Assembly (NCBI GenBank): GCA_903924715.1
Contig: CAIYCP010000736.1
Location: forward strand, 1 to 7,890
Length of the DNA stretch: 7,890 nucleotides
Source: an uncultured beta proteobacterium
Lineage (GTDB): Bacteria > Pseudomonadota > Gammaproteobacteria > Burkholderiales > Burkholderiaceae_B
Direction of reading: 5' to 3'
The notes under the pieces: model-generated
Databases searched by the model: none
Seen by the model: the letters and a program-made list of their open reading frames with translations, nothing else
What the model was told of the DNA's origin: nothing
Shown here: piece after piece, positions 1-6,095 of the stretch
Position numbering within the stretch: the stretch's first letter is position 1
Layout of the letters: every line of letters starts with the position of its first letter
Made by a program: the position numbers and the translations under genes

Positions 1-716
1 CCACGCTTGAAGAGGTTTTAAAAGACGTCGACTATGTGCAAGAAAACTTGCCAGAGCGCGTTGAGATGAAAATCGAAATTTTTGCCAAAATGGATAAGGT
101 CGCTGCGCCCACGACCGTGCTGGCAAGCTCGACTTCAAGCATCCCGGCTTCGGCCTTCACTGAAAACTTACCCGGTCGCTCGCGCTGTCTGATTGCACAT
201 CCAGTGAACCCTCCGTACTTGATTCCGGTGGTCGAGATTTGCGGGGCACCTTGGACTGATGCCGCTGTCGTGCAAAAAACCTGGGATGTCATGGAAAGCG
301 TCGGTCAAAAACCCGTCAAAATTCATCGCGAACTTCGCGGTTTTATCCTGAATCGCCTGCAAGGTGCTTTGCTGCGCGAGGCGTTCAAGTTGGTTGAGCA
401 GGGCTATGTCGATGCTGAAGGGTTAGACGTCACAATCCGTGAAGGCTTAGGCTTGCGGTGGTCGTTTATGGGACCCTTTGAGACCATCGATTTAAATGCC
501 CCTGATGGCTTGGCAGACTATGCACACCGGTTTGACGAGATGTATCAAGCGATGTCGACCGAGCAGACTTCAACCGACCACTGGTCTGAAGAGATTATTG
601 CCAAACTCGAGGCCGCACGGCGGGCGATTTTGCCAAAAGACCAGCTGATGGCCCGCCGCTTGTGGCGGGATCGCAGGTTAATGGCCCTGGCAGCGCACAA
701 AAAGGCGGCTGAATAG
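1..716 (+). CDS. 3-hydroxyacyl-CoA dehydrogenase-like protein, lambda-crystallin / L-gulonate 3-dehydrogenase type (5' end missing)
   Basis: NAD-dependent oxidation of a 3-hydroxy group on an acyl-CoA or a sugar/organic acid is the family role. The frame is open from base 3 to the TAG at 714-716, giving 237 visible residues. Relatives are usually a little over 300 residues, so roughly the first 75-80, including the Rossmann GxGxxG motif, lie outside the window. Counting from the codon at base 3, the catalytic set of the family is in place: Ser45 in STSSIP, His66 in AHPVNPP, Glu78 twelve residues later (the His-Glu pair spacing of this fold) and Asn117 in the LNRLQGALLREA helix. The C-terminal all-helical domain ends in a basic, Ala-rich tail. 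A GTG at 36 is internal and not the real start. The HPVNPPYLIPVVEI block and the single C-terminal domain favour the lambda-crystallin/gulonate or carnitine dehydrogenase branch over fatty acid beta-oxidation, but the substrate is not resolved. Confidence 0.88.
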   Translation, partial: TLEEVLKDVDYVQENLPERVEMKIEIFAKMDKVAAPTTVLASSTSSIPASAFTENLPGRSRCLIAHPVNPPYLIPVVEICGAPWTDAAVVQKTWDVMESVGQKPVKIHRELRGFILNRLQGALLREAFKLVEQGYVDAEGLDVTIREGLGLRWSFMGPFETIDLNAPDGLADYAHRFDEMYQAMSTEQTSTDHWSEEIIAKLEAARRAILPKDQLMARRLWRDRRLMALAAHKKAAE

Positions 717-803
717 CTAAAAACTATCAAAAAATTAGATAAATTTAACTTCTCTTGGTCATAAAGCCCGCTTACACTTCTCCCAGAGGTCAGGTGCGGT
801 CGC

Positions 804-833
804 TTGTTAAAGGCGGTATTTGCAGCTGATACT
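804..833 (+). promoter_or_regulatory. Possible sigma-70 promoter for the rubrerythrin gene
   Basis: A -35-like TTGTTA at 804-809 and a -10-like GATACT at 828-833 are separated by 18 bases. Each hexamer matches the consensus at four of six positions. Transcription would begin near 840, giving a leader of about 29 bases that contains the AGGAGG ribosome binding site. The 717-868 gap also holds an A/T-rich stretch with a small inverted repeat (AAATT at 732-736, AATTT at 742-746), which could be a protein site or merely base composition. The match is weak and only the position in front of a gene supports it. Confidence 0.22.
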
Positions 834-868
834 CCAATTTTTCCCTATTTCAAAAGTCAGGAGGCTAT

Positions 869-1291
869 ATGGCCCAGCTCAAAGGTTCTAAAACAGAACA
901 GTGCTTGAAAGACGCTTTTGCAGGCGAGTCGCAGGCAAACCGTCGTTATTTGTATTTCGCAAACAAGGCTGACGTTGAAGGTCAACCCGACGTTGCAGCG
1001 TTGTTTCGCTCAACCGCCGAAGGCGAGACTGGTCATGCACATGGCCACCTCGAGTTTCTAGAAGCCTCAGGCGATCCAGCAACAGGCCTGCCAATCGGTA
1101 CGAGCCGTAACAACTTGGCTTCGGCCGTTCATGGCGAAACCCATGAGTACACCGATATGTACCCAGGTATGGCCAAAACAGCACGTGCTGAAGGCTTTGA
1201 CGAAATCGCCGACTGGTTTGAAACACTCGCTAAAGCCGAGCGTTCACACGCCAATCGTTATCAGAAAGCGCTCGACGCACTGGTCGACTAA
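869..1291 (+). CDS. Rubrerythrin, diiron domain only (no rubredoxin domain)
   Basis: Rubrerythrins are cytoplasmic non-haem diiron proteins that reduce hydrogen peroxide to water using electrons from a redox partner. The 140-residue protein is a complete ferritin-like four-helix bundle. The expected iron ligands are visible: Glu20 in FAGESQANRRY, Glu53 and His56 in the EGETGH segment, Glu90 and Glu93 in HGETHEYTDMYP, and Glu124 with His127 in AERSH. The C-terminal CxxC...CxxC rubredoxin domain of classical rubrerythrins of about 190 residues is absent, and the only cysteine is Cys12, so electrons must come from another protein. The ATG is preceded by a perfect AGGAGG at 859-864, four bases away. 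The gene stands first in a cassette with an Fe-S protein and DUF3501. Two hairpins follow it, the second a likely terminator. Family call is secure; physiological substrate is inferred. Confidence 0.95.
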   Translation: MAQLKGSKTEQCLKDAFAGESQANRRYLYFANKADVEGQPDVAALFRSTAEGETGHAHGHLEFLEASGDPATGLPIGTSRNNLASAVHGETHEYTDMYPGMAKTARAEGFDEIADWFETLAKAERSHANRYQKALDALVD

Positions 1292-1313
1292 GTCAGTCTG
1301 CTTGTTCAGGTGA

Positions 1314-1340
1314 TGGCGCAAAGAGCGTGCTCTTTCGCCA
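1314..1340 (+). other. Strong bulged hairpin 3' of rubrerythrin
   Basis: TGGCG (1314-1318) pairs with CGCCA (1336-1340), and AAAGAG (1320-1325) pairs with CTCTTT (1330-1335). C1319 is bulged and the loop is CGTG. No T-run follows, so it is not an intrinsic terminator by itself. It begins 22 bases after the stop codon and could stabilise the 3' end of the rubrerythrin transcript or mark a processing site. Confidence 0.6.
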
Positions 1341-1356
1341 CACGCTGATGCTAGAC

Positions 1357-1388
1357 CTGTGGCCGGCTCTGCTGGTCACAGTCTTTTT
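1357..1388 (+). terminator. Rho-independent terminator after rubrerythrin
   Basis: CTGTGGCC (1357-1364) pairs over eight positions with GGTCACAG (1374-1381), with one G-U wobble and a nine-base loop, and TCTTTTT follows directly at 1382-1388. This is the layout of an intrinsic terminator on the + strand. The next gene starts only 36 bases after the T-run with a good ribosome binding site and little room for its own promoter. The terminator therefore probably acts partially, giving more rubrerythrin message than downstream message. Confidence 0.68.
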
Positions 1389-1424
1389 AAGTACCCCTTT
1401 TTGGGCAATAGATAAGGATTCATC

Positions 1425-2762
1425 ATGTCAAATCGCGAAGGTAATCTCGACGCGCCCACCCGTCACCCCCTAGACTGGACGAATCCAGACTTTTACGACG
1501 AAGGTAAGCTGCACACCGAAATGGAACGCGTGTTCGACATGTGCCACGGCTGTCGCCGTTGCTTGAGTTTATGCGGTTCGTTTCCGACGATGTTCGACCT
1601 GATCGACGCGACTGAAGACGGCGAAGTGCATGGCGTTGATAAAAAAGATTACAAAAAGGTCGTAGACCAGTGCTTCTTGTGCGATGTTTGTTACGTCACC
1701 AAGTGCCCGTACGTGCCGCCACACCCTTGGAATTTAGATTTTCCGCATTTGATGCTGCGCGCCAAGGCCGTTAGTTTTAAAAAAGGCGAGACTACGCTGC
1801 GCGATACCGTATTGTCGTCAACCGACAAGCTCGGTATGTTCGCTGGCATTCCAATCGTGACCGAAGCGGTGAATGCCGTGAACAAAACGGGCGTCATGCG
1901 ATCGGTCATGGAAAGCACACTTGGCGTCGATAAAAATGCTTGGATTCCTGAGTATGCCGCGAAGACTTTTCCGCAGGTGGCTAAGCCTTCAGCGGCTTTG
2001 CCCGTGGTAAATGGCGAGAAAACGCCAGGTAAGGTCGCGATCTACGCCACGTGCTACGTCAACTACAACGAACCCGGCATTGGTCAAGACTTGATTAAGA
2101 TCTTGACGCACAATCAGATTCCTTACGAGTTGGTCAATAAAGAAGCCTGCTGTGGCATGCCTAAACTTGAGCTAGGCGATTTGGATGCGGTCGCTGCCAA
2201 CAAAGACAAGAATATTCCCAAGCTCGCTAAGCTTGCGCGCGAGGGCTATGCAATCTTGACTCCAATCCCTTCGTGCACGCTCATGTTCAAGCAAGAGTTG
2301 CCCTTGATGTTTCCCCATGAGGCAGACGTGCAGTTGGTAAAAGACGCGATGTGGGATCCGTTTGAATACTTTATTGCACGCAACCGAGATGGCCTGTTGA
2401 AAACAGACTTCAAAGAAGATCTTGGCCACGTTAGTTATCACGTCCCTTGTCATTCGCGGGTGCAAAACGTGGGCAAGAAAACGGCTGAAATGCTCAAGCT
2501 TGTGCCAGGCACTGAAGTCAATGTGGTTGAACGTTGCTCAGGGCATTCTGGCACTTGGGGTGTGAAAAAAGAGTTTCATGATACGGCCATGAAGATCGGC
2601 AAGCCCGTGTTCAAAGCAATGGCAAACAACGAGCCGAACTACATCAGCTCGGATTGCCAATTGGCAGGGCACCATATCGAACAGGGCATGAAAGAAAATG
2701 GTTTAGCGAGCGCAGAGATGGCGCACCCCTTAACCTTGATTGCTAAGGCATACGGACTTTAA
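1425..2762 (+). CDS. GlpC/HdrD-like Fe-S oxidoreductase with two cysteine clusters and two CCG domains
   Basis: The family carries electrons between soluble or membrane partners, as in the GlpC subunit of anaerobic glycerol-3-phosphate dehydrogenase and in HdrD. The 445-residue protein has an N-terminal ferredoxin-like part with Cys40-x2-Cys43-x2-Cys46-x3-Cys50, followed by a non-standard second cluster, Cys83-x2-Cys86-x2-Cys89-x4-Cys94-Pro. Two CCG domains follow. The first has Cys210, Cys242-Cys243-Gly and Cys284. The second has Cys342, then Cys371-Ser-Gly in place of CCG, and Cys411. That would support two 4Fe-4S clusters and one or two further cofactor sites. I see no flavin domain, signal peptide or membrane segment. 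The ATG is preceded by TAAGGA at 1413-1418. It lies 133 bases after rubrerythrin and three bases before the first ATG of the DUF3501 frame, which suggests a role as electron donor to rubrerythrin. Annotation pipelines may call it glycerol-3-phosphate dehydrogenase subunit C, but no GlpA or GlpB is nearby. Confidence 0.9.
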   Translation: MSNREGNLDAPTRHPLDWTNPDFYDEGKLHTEMERVFDMCHGCRRCLSLCGSFPTMFDLIDATEDGEVHGVDKKDYKKVVDQCFLCDVCYVTKCPYVPPHPWNLDFPHLMLRAKAVSFKKGETTLRDTVLSSTDKLGMFAGIPIVTEAVNAVNKTGVMRSVMESTLGVDKNAWIPEYAAKTFPQVAKPSAALPVVNGEKTPGKVAIYATCYVNYNEPGIGQDLIKILTHNQIPYELVNKEACCGMPKLELGDLDAVAANKDKNIPKLAKLAREGYAILTPIPSCTLMFKQELPLMFPHEADVQLVKDAMWDPFEYFIARNRDGLLKTDFKEDLGHVSYHVPCHSRVQNVGKKTAEMLKLVPGTEVNVVERCSGHSGTWGVKKEFHDTAMKIGKPVFKAMANNEPNYISSDCQLAGHHIEQGMKENGLASAEMAHPLTLIAKAYGL

Positions 2763-2798
2763 TTAATGACTTTCCAGCATAATGAAGAGAAGAACATC

Positions 2799-3383
2799 AT
2801 GACTAAAATCACGCGTGAAAGCTTGATGACGCTCGAGGCGTACCATAAGGCGCGTCCTGAAATGCGCAAACAGGCGATCGAACAGCGGCGCCTTCGAACA
2901 GTCGCACTGGGCGAGCACTTAAACATTATTTTTGAAAATGAATTTTTGATGCGTTATCAAATTCAAGAGATGTTGCGCGTTGAAAAGGTATTTGAAGACG
3001 AAGGCATTCAAGGTGAGCTTGATGCCTACAACCCATTGGTGCCCGACGGCTCAAACTTTAAAGCCACCATGATGCTCGAATATCCCAACGAGGCAGACCG
3101 AAAAATCGCGTTGGCAAAACTCATCGGCGTTGAGCATAAGATGTTTGTTCAGGTCGAAGGACAGCCTCGCATATACGCGATCGCCAACGAAGACCTTGAG
3201 CGCTCGACCTCAGCAAAAACCTCAGCCGTTCATTTTTTAAGATTTGAACTACCCGCAGCGGCCAAAAAATCGCTTCTAGCGGGTGCCCAAATGATGGTGG
3301 GCTGTGAGCATGCTGAGTATCCAATGCATGTCGAAACGCTGCCTGACGCGACACTTGCCTCTCTGGTTCAAGACTTAAGCTAA
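2799..3383 (+). CDS. DUF3501 family protein of unknown function
   Basis: I recognise this as DUF3501 from the blocks YQIQEMLRVEK (residues 53-63 from the chosen start), LDAYNPLVPDG (74-84) and the following FKATMMLEYP. No biochemical role is established for the family as far as I know. The protein is 194 residues and soluble-looking, with a charged helical N-terminus and no membrane segment. It has a single cysteine in the MVGCEHAEYP segment, so it is unlikely to hold an Fe-S cluster alone. I chose the ATG at 2799 because a purine-rich GAAGAGAAG (2784-2792) sits six bases upstream. An in-frame ATG at 2766, three bases past the previous stop, would add 11 residues but has no ribosome binding site. 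Its position directly behind the Fe-S protein implies the two act together. A possible terminator follows. Confidence 0.85.
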   Translation: MTKITRESLMTLEAYHKARPEMRKQAIEQRRLRTVALGEHLNIIFENEFLMRYQIQEMLRVEKVFEDEGIQGELDAYNPLVPDGSNFKATMMLEYPNEADRKIALAKLIGVEHKMFVQVEGQPRIYAIANEDLERSTSAKTSAVHFLRFELPAAAKKSLLAGAQMMVGCEHAEYPMHVETLPDATLASLVQDLS

Positions 3384-3392
3384 CTCTCGAGG

Positions 3393-3442
3393 CTGGGGGC
3401 GATTCTTAGGGTATCTGCCCATATAACTAAGCCCCTAGTTTT
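3393..3442 (+). terminator. Possible Rho-independent terminator after DUF3501
   Basis: CTGGGGGC (3393-3400) can pair with GCCCCTAG (3431-3438) over eight positions with one G-U pair, and TTTT follows at 3439-3442. The 30-base loop contains a small inner GGG/CCC hairpin (3409-3411 with 3418-3420). The long loop and short T-run make it weaker than the terminator at 1357. Its place between the redox cassette and the transport operon supports it. Confidence 0.42.
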
Positions 3443-3465
3443 CGGCGTTGAGGCGCACATTTCGT

Positions 3466-3471
3466 TATGAT
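3466..3471 (+). promoter_or_regulatory. Possible -10 element for the TRAP operon
   Basis: TATGAT at 3466-3471 matches the sigma-70 -10 consensus at five of six positions and lies 67 bases before the start of the small permease gene. I find no good -35 hexamer at a 16-18 base distance, so an activator would be needed if this is used. Transcription starting near 3478 would include the whole hairpin at 3487-3518 in the leader. Confidence 0.22.
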
Positions 3472-3486
3472 GACGAGTTGGCGTAT

Positions 3487-3518
3487 TGGCAATAGAAGGT
3501 GTTTGACCTTTTTTGCCA
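3487..3518 (+). promoter_or_regulatory. Long bulged hairpin / dyad in the TRAP operon leader
   Basis: TGGCAA (3487-3492) pairs with TTGCCA (3513-3518). T3493 is bulged, then A3494 to T3500 pair with A3506 to T3512, including one G-U pair, around a GTTTG loop. This gives about 13 base pairs. It ends ten bases before the GGAG ribosome binding site (3529-3532). Read as DNA it is an operator-like dyad; read as RNA it could control termination or translation. The inner stem alone, followed by TTTT at 3511-3514, also resembles a weak terminator. Confidence 0.5.
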
Positions 3519-3537
3519 TAGACCCCTCGGAGCCAAA

Positions 3538-4077
3538 ATGAAACAGTTGCTTGTTGTGGCCGGTTTTGTTGATCGGCTAACAGACTTCTTTGCCGTGTTT
3601 GCAAAATGGGCGGTGCTGCTTTGCGCGGGCATTAGTGCGGGTAATGCTTTTATGCGTTACGCGTTTTCCTATAGTTCGAATGGCTGGCTTGAGATCCAAT
3701 GGTATCTCTTTGCTGCGTGCGTCATGCTGGGCGCAGCCCAGGTCTTGCGCGTAAATGAACACGTGCGGGTCGACGTGATCTACGGCACGCTTAAAATTCG
3801 CAGCCGTGCCTACATCGACTTATTTGGCTTGATCTTCTTTTTGATGCCAGCGATGGTCTTATTCTTTTATTTGTCGTGGCCCTTATTTCTACAGATGCTG
3901 GCTTCGGGTGAAGGTTCGCCCAATGCCGGTGGGCTGACACGTTGGCCCGCGATGATGATGCTGCCTTTAGGTTTTGCCTTGATGGTTTTGCAAGGGTTGG
4001 CCGAAATCATTAAGCGCGTGGCGTGGCTCAACAACGCCTATGAAATGGATATGCATTACGAGAGGCCTCTGCAATGA
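3538..4077 (+). CDS. TRAP transporter small permease (DctQ family)
   Basis: DctQ is the small integral membrane subunit of tripartite ATP-independent periplasmic transporters, which use ion gradients to import organic acids and related solutes. The 179-residue product has four predicted membrane helices at about 19-43, 51-70, 91-118 and 137-155. Family signatures are the LEIQWYLF stretch (51-58), NEHVRVDVIY (73-82) and SPNAGGLTRWP (127-137). I chose ATG 3538, preceded by GGAG at 3529-3532 with five bases of spacing. An in-frame GTG at 3499 would place the start inside the leader hairpin and add 13 unlikely residues. The stop overlaps the next start as ATGA at 4074-4077, indicating translational coupling with the large permease. 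The sequence resembles the set often labelled mannitol/chloroaromatic transport, but that label does not fix the substrate. Confidence 0.93.
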   Translation: MKQLLVVAGFVDRLTDFFAVFAKWAVLLCAGISAGNAFMRYAFSYSSNGWLEIQWYLFAACVMLGAAQVLRVNEHVRVDVIYGTLKIRSRAYIDLFGLIFFLMPAMVLFFYLSWPLFLQMLASGEGSPNAGGLTRWPAMMMLPLGFALMVLQGLAEIIKRVAWLNNAYEMDMHYERPLQ

Positions 4078-5570
4078 CGATGCAAGAATTTGCGCCTCTG
4101 ATGTTTGGAGGCTTGATCCTGATCATGTTGATTGGGTTTCCGGTTGCTTTTTCGCTATCGGCGTTGGGTTTGTTGTGTGGCTTTATTGCCATCCAGATGG
4201 GTTGGTTTCCCGCCGCCTTCATGTACAACTTGCCGCTTAATATTTTTGGCATTCTTTCCAATGATTTGCTGCTCGCGATCCCCTTCTTTACGTTGATGGG
4301 AGCCGTACTTGAAAAGTGCGGCTTGGCCGAAGATATGCTCGATTCAATGGGCCAGTTATTTGGCCCAATTCGTGGTGGCCTAGGTTATTCAGTGATTATT
4401 GTCGGCTTCATTCTGGGCGCGATTACCGGCACGGTCGCTGGGCAAGTGATTGCGATGGCGATGATTTCGCTGCCGGTCATGATGCGGTACGGCTACAACA
4501 TGCGCTACGCCACTGGGGTGCTGGCAGCCTCGGGCACGATCACGCAATTGGTGCCCCCGTCTTTAGTGTTGGTGGTGATGGCGGATCAGCTGGGTCGTTC
4601 AGTTGGCGATATGTACAAAGGCGCGTGGGGCCCTTCGATTTTGCAGGTGTTGATTTTTCTGACGTATACCTTTGTGCTGTCCAAGGTTGCGCCGACCCAC
4701 GTGCCAGGTTTGCCCGTGACTGCCCGAACACTGAACGGGTGGATACTCTGGAAGAAATGTTTGCGCGGAATCATCCCCTCGGCGCTCTTGATCCTGGCTG
4801 TGCTTGGCAGCATGGGCGGCCTACCCGGCATGAATTATGCCATTGCAACACCCACAGAAGCTGGTGCAATGGGCGCGATGGGGGCCTTTTTGTTGGCGGC
4901 AGTTCATGGGCGCCTCAATTGGGAGATTGTTCGCGATGGGATGACGAGCACCATGCGCATTACAGCGATGGTGGTTTTTATCTTAATCGGTTCGCGTGTT
5001 TTTTCCCTGGTATTTCAGGGTGTGGACGGCGCGCTCTGGATTGAGCACCTCCTGTCTGGATTGCCTGGGGGGCAGATCGGATTTCTAGTGGTTGTGAACG
5101 TCTTCGTATTTTTCTTGGCGTTCTTTTTAGATTTCTTTGAGATCGCTTTTATCATTCTGCCAATGCTGGCGCCAGTTGCCAACAAACTTGGTATCGACAT
5201 GATCTGGTTTGGCGTGCTGTTGTGCGTGAATATGCAAACAAGCTTTATGCATCCGCCGTTTGGTTTTGCGCTATTTTATTTGCGTAGCACCGCAGATACC
5301 TTGTTCAAGGCTGGATCGTTGCCAGGTAAAGTGCTGTCGCGCGACATTTATCTAGGATCTATTCCCTGGGTGATTCTGCAATTATTGCTGGTGGTGATTG
5401 TGATTTTCTTTCCGCAGACGGTGACGGTATTTTTGGATAAGCCTGTGGAAGTGGATCTCAGTACGATACGGATTGAAATCCCTACAAACGATCTGCAACA
5501 GTCTGACGCACAAAGCGAACAAGACACGGTCAATGATTTGATGCGTGGCTTAATGAAAGAAAGCAAATAG
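4074..5570 (+). CDS. TRAP transporter large permease (DctM family)
   Basis: DctM forms the transport channel of TRAP systems in the inner membrane, working with DctQ and a periplasmic DctP protein that delivers the solute. The 498-residue protein is strongly hydrophobic from residue 8 to about 455, with a run of helices separated by short loops. Family features include the re-entrant glycine-rich parts around GFILGAITGTVAGQ and LAASGTITQLVPPS in the first half, and around TPTEAGAMGAMGAF and the QTSFMHPPFGFALFYLR segment in the second. It is longer than the roughly 430-residue DctM of C4-dicarboxylate systems. It fits the larger mannitol/chloroaromatic subgroup and ends with a polar tail of about 45 residues rich in Asp, Gln and Glu. 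The start overlaps the dctQ stop, so the pair is co-translated. No DctP gene is in the window. Confidence 0.95.
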   Translation: MTMQEFAPLMFGGLILIMLIGFPVAFSLSALGLLCGFIAIQMGWFPAAFMYNLPLNIFGILSNDLLLAIPFFTLMGAVLEKCGLAEDMLDSMGQLFGPIRGGLGYSVIIVGFILGAITGTVAGQVIAMAMISLPVMMRYGYNMRYATGVLAASGTITQLVPPSLVLVVMADQLGRSVGDMYKGAWGPSILQVLIFLTYTFVLSKVAPTHVPGLPVTARTLNGWILWKKCLRGIIPSALLILAVLGSMGGLPGMNYAIATPTEAGAMGAMGAFLLAAVHGRLNWEIVRDGMTSTMRITAMVVFILIGSRVFSLVFQGVDGALWIEHLLSGLPGGQIGFLVVVNVFVFFLAFFLDFFEIAFIILPMLAPVANKLGIDMIWFGVLLCVNMQTSFMHPPFGFALFYLRSTADTLFKAGSLPGKVLSRDIYLGSIPWVILQLLLVVIVIFFPQTVTVFLDKPVEVDLSTIRIEIPTNDLQQSDAQSEQDTVNDLMRGLMKESK

Positions 5571-5574
5571 AAAT

Positions 5575-6057
5575 ATGTTGAGCTCGGAAACTGACTCAGC
5601 ACCAAGCCCCTCAGAGCAGAGCACTGAAATCATTCAGCCCTTGCCGCTTGAGGTAGAAGGGCCCGCCTTTACCGTGTTGATCAAAGTGCTTGCCTCTGTT
5701 CTGGTTGGTGCCTTGATTTATTGGGGCGCGCGGGCGGCACGCCTGGTGGTTTGGCAAGAGTTTTCACTTTCTGCGGCGTGCGTCTGGGGCGCTGCGTTGG
5801 TGATCATTCTTGTTGTCTATTACTGGATATTGAAAAGCCGAACGTCGATTAAGCAAGGGATGATCGAACAGACCTGGCTTTGGAAAAAACAAGTCCGTAT
5901 CGCTGATATTCGGCAGGCTAAGTTTATTTATTTCCCTTATTTAAGCTGGCTCATCGCGCCGCGTCTCATTGTGCGTACAGGTCCTGTGATGACCGTTTTT
6001 TACGCGGGGCATCCGGCGCTACAGCAGGCTTTTGCTGCGCTGATGTTGGGCAGGTAA
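5575..6057 (+). CDS. Two-TM membrane protein with possible PH-like C-terminal domain, function unknown
   Basis: I do not recognise a named family with certainty. The 160-residue product has a Ser/Glu/Pro-rich, probably cytoplasmic N-terminal tail (1-28), two membrane helices at about 32-52 and 66-86, and a soluble C-terminal part (87-160). That part reads as alternating strands: T90-x-I92, G95-M-I, a WLWKKQVRIADI segment (101-112) and a final RLIVRTG-x-V stretch (130-138), then a short helix at the end. This layout of a helix pair followed by a small beta-rich domain recalls bacterial PH-like (bPH/YdbT-type) membrane proteins, but the likeness is by eye only. The ATG is four bases after the DctM stop with only a weak purine-rich ribosome site, so translation is probably coupled to the permease. 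It may assist or tune the transporter. Confidence 0.78.
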   Translation: MLSSETDSAPSPSEQSTEIIQPLPLEVEGPAFTVLIKVLASVLVGALIYWGARAARLVVWQEFSLSAACVWGAALVIILVVYYWILKSRTSIKQGMIEQTWLWKKQVRIADIRQAKFIYFPYLSWLIAPRLIVRTGPVMTVFYAGHPALQQAFAALMLGR

Positions 6058-6060
6058 TAT

Positions 6061-6073
6061 AGTAAAAAATCTT
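6061..6073 (+). repeat. 13-base direct repeat, copy 1 (AGTAAAAAATCTT)
   Basis: The same 13 bases occur at 7721-7733. This copy begins 35 bases before the GTG of the first dehydrogenase gene. Its last bases form part of a small inverted repeat, ATCTT-TC-AAGAT (6069-6080). Possibly an A-rich translation or regulatory element; chance is not excluded. Confidence 0.5.
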
Positions 6074-6095
6074 TCAAGATCAATAAGGAATCGCT

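Noticed and set aside
36..38. GTG as start of the 3-hydroxyacyl-CoA dehydrogenase-like gene
   Set aside because: The frame stays open to the window edge and the upstream residues fit the family, so this is an internal valine in a truncated gene.
888..1226. Reverse-strand open frame of 112 residues inside the rubrerythrin gene
   Set aside because: It lies wholly opposite a secure gene, has no recognisable domain and is rich in Arg and Leu as expected of an antisense shadow.
2766..2768. ATG as start of the DUF3501 gene
   Set aside because: No ribosome binding sequence precedes it. ATG 2799 has a purine-rich site six bases upstream and matches where the family sequence begins.
3499..3501. GTG as start of dctQ
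   Set aside because: It falls in the leader hairpin without a ribosome site, whereas ATG 3538 has GGAG at good spacing and gives a normal N-terminus.
3380..3604. Reverse-strand open frame covering the gap between the redox cassette and the TRAP operon
   Set aside because: It overlaps the start of dctQ and the leader hairpin, and has no recognisable motif or credible start signal.
4316..5044. Forward open frame of 242 residues inside dctM in another frame
   Set aside because: Its composition (Cys, His, Trp and Gly rich) is typical of a frame-shifted shadow, and the overlapping DctM frame is unmistakable.
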